This document shows, piece by piece, positions 55,991 to 64,000 of a DNA stretch of 64,000 nt (position 1 is its first letter; each line of letters opens with the position of its first letter). Below the pieces are notes generated by a model. The model ran no database searches and was not told the origin of the DNA. It worked only from the letters and a program-made list of their open reading frames with translations. Source of the stretch: Chlorophyllum brunneum (lineage: Eukaryota > Basidiomycota > Agaricomycetes > Agaricales > Agaricaceae); contig OY756149.1 in NCBI GenBank assembly GCA_963576785.1, forward strand, positions 1,302,001-1,366,000, in the 5' to 3' direction. Both the position numbers and the translations under genes were made by a program.

Positions 55991-56232
55991 TTGTAGAATC
56001 AGGGATTCGGACTCCAACGTGTGTGTAGTCGTTTGTTGATAAATCATGGAGGAAAAATTACGCTCAGTGAAGTCGCCATTGCGACTTCCAACCAATTTGT
56101 TGCAGTCAACATCCTGTCCATTATTTTTTCAGGGGGTTTGCTGGCAGGCGTTTACGATCAGAACAAAGTACGTCTAATTCTGAAAAGTGACTGATGATGA
56201 GCATTGACTCAGCTTACTCGTATTGTACTAAG
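55991..56232. other. intergenic, 3' of the F-box gene
   Basis: Unique sequence with no coding signal that I can support; probably holds the polyadenylation region of the minus-strand F-box gene. Confidence 0.5.
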
Positions 56233-57849
56233 TCAAACAATATCAACAATTAATAGCGTTTGCCTCATGTTCCGAACGAATACCATGCGCCCCGTATCCT
56301 CATCAAACGCGACAAATGTGAAGGTCATGTCCTCGACGTGATTGAAGGTAGGTAAGTGCTTCTGAACGGTCGGTGAGGTCAAATCCCATCCATGGCTGGC
56401 GATTCGAATAGACTTGTCTGCCAACCGAAAAGATAGTAATGCAGAAATGCCAAGGGTGAAGTCTTGCCATCCTTCCTCGGTGCTGTGAGTGCCAAGCTCG
56501 ACAGTCGTTGGGGGTAGTCTCTTGTCATGCGGTATCACGATCGCGCTGCGCCTTCCCCGAGGCATGCGGTCTACAATGGCGATTCGTGACGCTCCGGGTG
56601 TCCAGCGGGTCTCCGAGCGTCGCTCGTACGGCTTCGATGGAACACTGTGTAGCAGCTTGATGGATGTTGGTGACTCCACCTCAAAGATATTGAGTGAGCC
56701 CGGTCCGAAAGGATCAATTGCGAGAATGTTTTGATCAATGAATTCTATGACCTGTCTCTGGGCTTAGAACAAAATTCGACAAGGCGACAAGAGACGCACC
56801 GAGAAGTGAGATAGTTCGAATGGATGAATGCTCGAGTCAATCAAAGAGTACTCAAGGCAGCCAAGGGCTTCGTGGTAGTCATAAACCTCAATCTCCCTGT
56901 GTTTCGGATCGGATCCCTCCCAGACTTGGACAAAATAACGGTCATTGAGTGCCATTCCTTCAAAGGTCTTGCCGGGTGTGAAACATCGGAAGGTGGCAAT
57001 GTTCGTGGCAACCAGGGTAGCATCCGCACCATGGCCAACCAGATCCACTTGGTGTATATATGTCCGTGACTTTTCTGGGGAGGTCTGAAGTAACCTGGGA
57101 ACGACATAGACTAGATTTACACACCTTTGTCCCACACGAAAGCTGCAATACGAAACGAGAGCCGTGGCGCTCGTCGCTCTATCCAAATGCGGTAGCTGAT
57201 TGCCATTCTTTTCCCAATGATTGCTGGGTCGAATGCGCCGGGATCGAACAGCAGACGCGGTGTGGGATGGGTACTGTCCAAATCGAGGACATGTACAAGC
57301 GCAAAAGGATGGGCCATCAGTAGCCATCTGCCACCTGGAAGAAGCGCTCTGAATTTTGGCCTCATGTACCTAAGGCCTGTCGGGCAAGATTCAACATCGC
57401 GCGTACGAAAGCGCGGTTGTATAGAATTGGCCAACACGTCTTGGATTCGACCTCGTCGTAAGACCCATCTTTCCAGTTCTTCGACGGAGTATTTGTCAGG
57501 TCCCGCTTCGGGTGGTGATACGCCATATACTTCGCGCAACTCAGTAATACAGTCGTGCCAGAATTGACGCGTTTTTGTGACGGAGTGAAACGTTTTGCAA
57601 GTCTGTCCAATTCTGAGTCTCCATAAGTACATCGATACAGCAAAAACCTACCAGCCTGACCGCGAGTAAGTTTGAGTAGCCCAGACATACGAGGATTTGG
57701 GATAGAATCTCAACAGGTAGAGAGGAGAGTCCGTGCCGCTGCCCGCTAGGTCCTACAGGAGCGAATATGTGAGGGAAATGGAGCCGACGCGAAATAAGCT
57801 TGAGATAGAGATTCCACACCCAAGACAAGAGACTAGATGACCAAGCCAT
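56233..57849 (-). CDS. F-box protein, 491 aa, four exons
   Basis: Predicted exons (minus): 57849-57652, 57602-57125, 57074-56800, 56757-56233, with introns of 49, 50 and 42 nt, all GT-AG. The phases join to 492 codons including the stop. Residues about 38-85 form an F-box (LSSLPVEILSQILVCLGYSN, then AVRLTCKTFHSV across intron 1). The remainder has no repeat such as WD40 or LRR that I can see, but contains recurring beta-rich phrases (LPGGRWLLM, SRTYIHQVDLV, DRYFVQVWEG). F-box proteins link substrates to SCF ubiquitin ligases via Skp1. Large F-box families of this type are usual in Agaricomycetes. A decayed paralogue lies just downstream. Confidence 0.85.
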
Positions 57850-58269
57850 AGAGAAGCGTTAGCGGTAGCAAACCAGGGCTTGAACCCGATCACGTGCCCA
57901 ATACACGCGACTTGCTAGTGGACCGCTGCGTCTGCTGTCTGAATCCTGAACTAAACGCAAACACCGTAAGCAACTATGCTTTGTGGGTATTTTCATCGAT
58001 GCCGCAGCGCCTATCCCCACTTGGGATTCAGCTTTTTGGTGACCACCTAATCTACTGATCATCGCCGGCTTATCGATTGCGCGTCCTCGTGTTGAGTGCT
58101 ATGGTCGACCACATGCTCATACCAAGGTGCTGGGTTTGAAAACGTCACAGTCCCCAGTTGCTGCTGTTGTTAAGATCCACTGCTTCAGCACCTCAAGTCT
58201 CACCCAGCTTTGTAACCGGTCCCAGTGATTGCGCCCATAACATCAAACCATAATTCACCAGTAGCTATA
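57850..58269. promoter_or_regulatory. divergent intergenic region (F-box minus, Ulp1-like plus)
   Basis: 420 bp between two start codons on opposite strands, so it should contain both promoters. I cannot point to a convincing TATA box or operator. Confidence 0.5.
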
Positions 58270-61200
58270 ATGGCCGACCAGAGAATTTCGCGTCAATCGC
58301 GCCGCAAAAGTAAGATATATTTCGTCGACGCTAGAAGTCTGTAATTTTCACTTTACATGGGTCCGTCCGACATGACCTCGGCCAAAAGCCAGGCTATAGA
58401 CACCCGTAGGTCCCCCAAAGTGTAAATTTCGATAGTGAACCGCCTGTCACCATATTCTCAATTTAGCCCAACACACCGAAATCCTGCCATTGCCGACTCG
58501 AACTGCCCGAACGAAGCAACGCAATGCAGACGGTATGGTTCCGCTCGCCAATTCTTCTGAACATTGGTGCTTATCCCAGAGAGTCAAGTCTCATCCGACA
58601 GATATCCGCAGACCAATCATGAAGAGGACCTGATCCAAGCCTATCGGTGCGATAAACCATCAGGCCCCACTTCATCAACTTCGTGGCTACGTCCATATGT
58701 CGAGATCATTGTCAAGAGGTTTGGGCGTCCAGGAGAGAAGGAAAGCCTCACCGAAACCATCGAAAATTTGGCTGGGCACAGCGATATTGGTGTGCGTTTG
58801 TTGAGATATACCTGCGGTTTAATAATGCGCGATTTTTCTGTGCGTTTATTGTCCAGTGACGGCCAATCCTTGACTGACTGATCGCCTCCGAGTCAGTTAA
58901 AATCTTTTTCGAAAATTGGTCAAAAAGACGTGCTCTCTATGGGCATCCAGATGCCTCAGGCGAACATATCATCTCACCTCTCAGCGCAGGCTATCGATCG
59001 ATCCGGGATTCCCGATCGGTTCAGCTACGGGGATATTTCTGAAGTCGTCCCTTCAGAACATCGTATATACTTTGAAACTTCTGGGGCGAAAGCTTTGAAA
59101 TCAAATGTAAGTGTCTTTCACCCTCAGGACGCCTCGATGGCTGACTCCAGGGCAATAGACAGAGGGCCTCATGCGGACGCGAATCCACAACTTCATCATT
59201 CAGTTAATTGATGGATTCAAAAGTCCCAAGGCGTTTCTCTTAGGAGATGAGGTTTCCCTTGCTATTCTTGGGAGCGACAATCCGCCAATCGAGGTTCTGC
59301 ATACAAAGTCCGACGGTAGTGTGCATAGCACATTCTTGACTGGCGTACTGGACATGGTTTGTTGTTCAACACAGGCCAGCCTTGACGTACTCTCAGGTGC
59401 GCCGGGGATGCTACGACAAGAAACATTTGAAAAGTGGGAAAATCACAGTACATCATGTTACAATTGCTCTTGGGCATAGCTGACGCTCCGTTTCAGACCC
59501 ACGGAACCTGTCAGCCAGGTGGCAAGTCCGTGACTTTGTGGGCCACCTGGAGGCTGGGTATGGAATTTTTGATGATTCACTTGCCGAAATGGGACACGGA
59601 CCCTCTCAGTGGGAGTCGTTTGTCATCGAGGCCAAGTGCATGCAGAAGCGGTTCACCTTCGAAGCAGGTAGTACATTTCTGAACATCTCGGGCGACTTTA
59701 TCTGACTTTCTTTTTGACAGATAGCCCTAGGCACCCTGCCAAGATCACTTTGCCAAACTTGGGGCTCGAAGATCAAGGTGGGTGCTATTATAATAGTCAC
59801 AGATAAAACAAAATCCCTCACCGCTCTCCTTCTCCAACAGACCTCCCGCCTTCTGCTTTTGTTGATAGTCCCCGCCAACCCGCCCAGGAGGACACCTCGA
59901 CCACCGGCTCTGTTACCGTGTCCCCTATCTTGGGTGGGCCTCCATTTCCACTCCGTCTCCTACATTACCTGAACGCTCCGATAGATTTGGTCATCATTGA
60001 TCCAGATCAATGGTTGCATGCCTACGAGGGACTCCATACTCTTCTCCCTTCCTGCGAGTTGGATGGCCTCCTTCTCGATCGCTACCTTTTGATGGCTTGG
60101 ACCTCACTTGAGAAGGGTCCCCGTCATGCCAGGTACATGCCGCTCAACTTCTTCGCTTCCCGTCGACCAGAGCTGGCAGAGATAGCCAACTTCCGAGCGA
60201 TATCAGGTCTCCCTCCCTCAGGCTGTTGTTCTCCAGAACCAGTTATCGGCGTCCTATTCCAGGACCACCACTACTTTGTCGTCGTAGTCCTACCCGAAGT
60301 CGATGAAATCCACATCCTTGGACAACGCCTGACTGGGGCTCTTCATCAGTACTGTGATCCGCGCGGTTGGGAACAGTGGGAAGAATACCTGCATAATGTC
60401 AGTGTTTATCATGGCTGGGACATGCGAGACTACACGGTCCATCATACCGACTGGCCCCAGAATGGCTTGGACGACTGTGGTCCAATTGCTTGTCAGGTGG
60501 TGGAGCACATCTTGGATCATGGCTTTCATCGCAACCACCGGGGTTACTGGGATCCACCACATTTCCGCTGTCCCCACAGCGCCCGTCTGGATATCTTGGA
60601 GAAGTTTCATTCATCTGCATTGGAAAATGTGGCTCGGTTTGCCGATCTCCGCCATGATTGTCTTTCCATCTCAGAGAATCCTTACTTCGGCTTCAGGTTG
60701 GACGGGATACAGCAACGGATGCAGGCGTTCTGGCGGAACCGCCGTAGTCGCAGTTCCAGGTCTGGATTCTCATATATCCTGAAAAAGCTGATCCACGCCA
60801 TGATGACGTGCCAATTGTGCCCCTCCGAGCTTGAACAAGGTGCCGATGAAGAGGACGTAGTCACCGTGGAAGTGTCACTCACAGGTCATCAGTCCCTTGT
60901 CTCTGATCCTGCTAGTGACCGCAAGAACAAACCTGCGAATGTGGAGGCTCCTCAGTTGCGGGAGGCCCAGGTTCGGAGCCACGTCTCTCAAAGCAACCTA
61001 GTAGACGGCTTAAGCAAGTTAACTCTCGAATCCGACAACCCCTCAACTGGGAATCAGGAAGAGGATCAAGATGAGGATCGGGCCAAAGGTGATGCCAGTG
61101 AGCAGAATTGCGCGAACCAGGAAGAAGGCGACCGGGAATATGAGGAGGCGGACGAAGTTAAGGGTGACGAAGGCGATGCGGAGGACGGCAACCAGAAGGC

Positions 61201-61654
61201 AGGAAATACACCCACTGGTGATAGACCATCACAAAAGAGGAAACCACGATCACTCCCCTCCCACGTGTATCAGACTATCGCCCAGTGCTTAGCATTGTGA
61301 GCCGCGAATTCACCCCCCCTTAAACTTCCTCTCATCCTTGATCCCACAGGCAAATCGTAACTGAGTCTACAAGGCTGCAGAACAACATCATGAAGTTCTG
61401 CATTTCCAGTAGCAATGAGTGGTTGTTTGGAGTAATCGATTGCTCTGGGAACACTCGTCCTTACTTTGTGACAGATACCTTGAATGTCCGGAATGAGGAT
61501 GATATAGGAAACACTGTATTTTTGCTCACAACATGGGTAAGTTCACCGACTCACACCGTTCATCTTTATTGGCGCTGACTTGCTGGCTACTCTCCAGATG
61601 TGTGTCCCTGCCAACGAGATCTTTTTACAGATGAAGACTCTTAGTGGTGAATGA
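58270..61654 (+). CDS. Ulp1-like cysteine protease (C48-type) protein, about 914 aa, ten exons
   Basis: Predicted exons: 58270-58309, 58467-58532, 58580-58791, 58897-59106, 59159-59447, 59497-59667, 59721-59777, 59841-61296, 61350-61536, 61598-61654. All introns are GT-AG and phases add up to 915 codons with the stop; exons 1 and 3-4 are least certain. The N-terminal half has a conserved region of unknown role (FLLGDEVSLAILGSDN, GSVHSTFLTGVLDMVCCST). Around residues 480-570 lies the protease core: His in FQDHHYFVVVVLPEVDEIH (about 491/492) and Cys in NGLDDCGPIACQVVEHIL (about 561), as in SUMO/NEDD8-type Ulp1 peptidases. The C-terminus is strongly acidic (about residues 720-820) then basic. 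A decayed copy at 22850-24492 shows it belongs to a multicopy family, perhaps carried by a DNA transposon; no transposase is visible here. Confidence 0.8.
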
Positions 61655-61865
61655 TTCCGGTGATGAATGATTTTCGTATCGTCGTCACAACTACGTCGAA
61701 GACTTTGTTTCTTTGTCGCAAATAGTGGATAAAGCAGTAGTAGCATTATGATGTAATAGGAAATTCAGCCGCGAATAGGAGATGTAGCACGCAGAATTTT
61801 GAAAGTAATCACAAATCACCTACTGTGCCTGCGCCTGTGAACTCTGTAAAATACTCGCCGGCCGT
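61655..61865. other. convergent intergenic region
   Basis: 211 bp between the stops of the plus-strand Ulp1-like gene and the minus-strand ORC2 homologue. Short AT-rich stretches only; presumably both 3' ends. Confidence 0.5.
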
Positions 61866-63237
61866 TCATTCCTCAGCGGAATCCACAACACCTCTCGAGC
61901 CACCCTCCGCAGAAACAATAAGACCATGGTCCCTGTGTTCACCCAGGAGCACACGAAGCGCCGTATCATTCGTCGCGACGAAATTACCACGGGCAAGGTT
62001 AAATAAGGCGTCGGAGCCTATCGCAGTCGCCTGTAAATCCATCGTCACACCCTCAGCACCCGACCCAGAACCAGAGCCGGCAGCACCAGGTTCCTCGATA
62101 GTCTCCAGTTGTCTATTCGCTAAAAGCACGAACAACTTTGGAGCCGTTCGCGTAACGGAGGCCAAGATGTGTAGAGCAGCTGTTTTGGACATGTTTGTTC
62201 AAACGCCGCCACCGGTGATAGTAGAAGAGGGGTTGAGAGTTGAAGGGAGGGTAGATGTGAAGTTGAGTTTTTTGCGGGGCCATTACTGTGTGCGGATGTG
62301 AGGGACGTATGTTCGATGTAGGTTGGTTCAAGGTCATATGGAGCCAAAGACGTCAGGTCGTGGTAGAGCCAGGAAAACCCTCGGGGCGGTGTTGGTTTAT
62401 TCGTAGATTGTTGCGAGGTCATTGAGGAGGATTGACGAGTGGAAGTTCGGATGAGGACCACATTAGTGCGGGATTGATGTGGTCTATGGAAGAGATGATG
62501 TGGATGTTGGGTGTAAGAGCTAGAAGTGAGGGGACAGACTTTGCGCGGGGGGTTCGTAGAACGGCGGGGTCGATGTGTGGATGGCGATGTACAAGTGAGG
62601 TTGTTGGTCCGAAGGAGACGAAGAGAAAAGTGTGGATATCCGTTGAGCTTGTTTCTCGGGAATTGAGGGTGTCAGCTCGAGATCCTGGATTCCAGGTATA
62701 TTCTCAATCTGACTGAGAAGGTCCTCGATAGTGAAATCAGGTTGGAAGCCATTGGCAACAACGACGTGCCCCTTTTTTGAACAGACATCCGTAGCGAACT
62801 GATTACGCAGTTGGCGCTTGGAATCGTATTCATAGACAGAATGTTGAAGCCTTCTTGCAGTTCAAGGAGGGATCGCGAGAACAGACAGGTCCGGATGGGA
62901 GGTGTCGAAACTATTGGTTGTGGGGTTTTGAGTCCAGGTTTTGCGGAGATAATGGCATTGTTATATTCCTCCGCCGTGAGAGGGAGAACGAGATTAGAGA
63001 AGACGTTAGAGGACATCTGTGCCCTCGGAGCAGTGTATGTGAAGTAGGTGTCAAAGGCCGTCTGGACTATGATATTAGACGATCCTTGAGCTTTAGCTTT
63101 CCCTTCGGAGAAATCTCTGGGAGTTCATCCCGGTCCGAACGCTCTTCCGAGTTTTCTGACTCATCTGGCATTCCGTTGTCGTTGGACGTTGCAGAGTCTT
63201 GCAGCTCCAAGCACTTTCTTTTGGTTCGCGGGGCCAT
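61866..63237 (-). pseudogene. ORC2: origin recognition complex subunit 2 homologue with several frameshifts
   Basis: Starts at ATG 63237 (MAPRTKRKCLELQDS, an acidic/basic N-terminus) and reads to SSNVFSNLVLPLTAEEY and LLELQEGFNIL. The conserved ORC2 core continues in another frame (YEYDSKRQL, GHVVVANGFQPDFTIEDLL), then NIHIISSIDHINPALMWSSS, GFSWLYHDLTSLAPYD, and the C-terminal winged-helix part (TAALHILASVTR; ARGNFVATNDTALRVLLGEH) ending at 61866. About four single-base shifts are needed: near 62835, 62575, 62445, and between 62300 and 62215. ORC2 is an essential initiator protein bound to origins. So this is either a pseudogene with a working copy elsewhere or a site of consensus errors. Neighbouring genes show no such breaks. 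Confidence 0.8.
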
Positions 63238-63524
63238 GATCGGGTCGACGCGCTGAACTGATCAAAAGTCGCGTCCCTGGTCAGTGTTTGGTCCCGTGGA
63301 AGTTGGAAAACCACGTACTGAGCCTTGCTGAGCCTGTGTGGACAGTCCATCCGCTCGTAAATTTCCAGTTGAAATGTTTCGAAGGATCCAAAACCTACTC
63401 TGCAAGCCAGCCTGCCAGCTATGGACTGGATGAACCAGCTAGCTGATTATTTACGACTTGTGAAGGCTGATTACATAAGCACGTTCTGGTCGCGTTCTGT
63501 TCACGTCCAGCATCCTCCTCTGCA
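63238..63524. promoter_or_regulatory. divergent promoter region (ORC2 homologue minus, unknown gene plus)
   Basis: 287 bp between two opposite start codons. It should drive both genes; I see no specific binding motif that I could defend. Confidence 0.5.
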
Positions 63525-64000
63525 ATGAGCGTCCTTCCCAAGGCGACAGTCGCCCAAACGAATGTCATTCGGGAGGGCATCAGAGTCATCCGCAAGGTTC
63601 TCGCCGAGCGTGACTGCTCGCAAGGCCTCAGCACCACCGAGCTCTACCAGCTCGCCCTCCTTGAGCCTGCCCCCCGAAGCTTCGAGGGAGACCCACGACT
63701 CTCCAGTCGACCCGAGGCCAAGAAAAGCATTACATTACCGCCACACAATGATCATCCCATTCGCTCGAAAGCGTGCGTTCTTGTTCTTGCTCTGCCTACT
63801 CTCCGACACTCATCCGACCATTCATAGGTTTTTGAAGCAACTTATCCTTCCAGCACTAGAAGGGAGCCGAGAAATTACCAAAGTTGTCGTTAACCGCGAG
63901 ATTACACTGCCTATTGCTGCAAAAGGCAAGAAGGGCAAAACTCTTACACGACCTACCAAGGAGAGTGCTGGCGCCTCCCCAGTAAACCCTGTACTCGTGA
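63525..64000 (+). CDS. unrecognised conserved-looking protein, 5' part
   Basis: ATG 63525 opens MSVLPKATVAQTNVIREGIR; exon 1 ends at 63772. A 55-nt GT-AG intron (63773-63827) restores the frame to KAFLKQLILPALEGSREITK and VVVNREITLPIAAKGKKGKT. The gene runs off the window; a GT at 63982 might be another donor. A helical N-terminus and a lysine-rich later segment are visible. I do not recognise the family. A mitochondrial ribosomal protein is one thought, unproven. Confidence 0.65.

Noticed and set aside
58897..59040. Alternative reading of exon 4 of the Ulp1-like gene beginning KIFFENWSKRRALYGHPD
   Set aside because: It meets a stop and has no GT-AG way into the next exon. The chosen frame is continuous to 59106, and its end is supported by the decayed copy. 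Some doubt remains.
1..64000. tRNA, rRNA, telomere or centromere arrays
   Set aside because: None was recognised; poly-A/T runs are LINE tails and the pyrimidine tracts are in LINE 3' UTRs.

Overview
The window looks like repeat-dense nuclear DNA of a filamentous basidiomycete, most likely an Agaricomycete. Evidence: genes at the right end carry many short GT-AG introns (42-157 nt); Ty3 chromoviruses, Ty1/copia elements and APE-RT-RNase H LINEs are abundant; and a captured mitochondrial fragment carries nad4 next to a plasmid-type family B DNA polymerase, a combination typical of fungal mitochondria. I cannot name the species.

Layout: positions 1-565 are the 3' end and LTR of a Ty3 element. 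566-2505 is a decayed copia fragment (E1). It is interrupted by an old Ty3 element (B, minus strand, from 2506), which itself holds a younger Ty3 element (A-left, 4648-10405) flanked by the 5-bp duplication GGGTG. A 200-N assembly gap lies at 13788-13987. Beyond it the sequence repeats itself in reverse complement (4648-13509 against 13988-22849, 8862 bp per arm), giving A-right at 17092-22849. 22850-24492 is a decayed antisense copy of the Ulp1-like gene found intact at 58270-61654. A LINE (24510-27372, minus) follows with a 17-bp target duplication. 28.1-40.8 kb is a nearly full-length LINE (plus) whose ORF1 is split by a Ty3 element (C, 29567-36004, TSD TGAAC). 40792-46530 is a second copia copy (E2, plus), split by a 5'-truncated LINE. 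46758-55380 is a copia element (G, minus, TSD ATAAT). It carries a ~510-bp mitochondrial insertion, a LINE stub in its 5' LTR, and an odd duplicated segment beside its 3' LTR.

From about 55.4 kb the sequence becomes gene-like: an F-box pseudogene fragment, an intact four-exon F-box gene (minus), an intact ten-exon Ulp1-like protease gene (plus), an ORC2 homologue with several single-base frameshifts (minus), and the 5' end of an unrecognised gene (plus).

The transposons form a nested record: E1 was hit by B, which was hit by A; the LINE at 28-41 kb was hit by C; copia G was hit by a LINE and by mitochondrial DNA. Most breaks in Ty3 A are CGA-to-TGA changes, which points to deamination of methylated CpG. 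The observations most worth following are the mitochondrial/plasmid capture inside copia G, a conserved third ORF between pol and the 3' LTR of the Ty3 family, the perfect 8.9-kb palindrome around a gap, and the ORC2 frameshifts.
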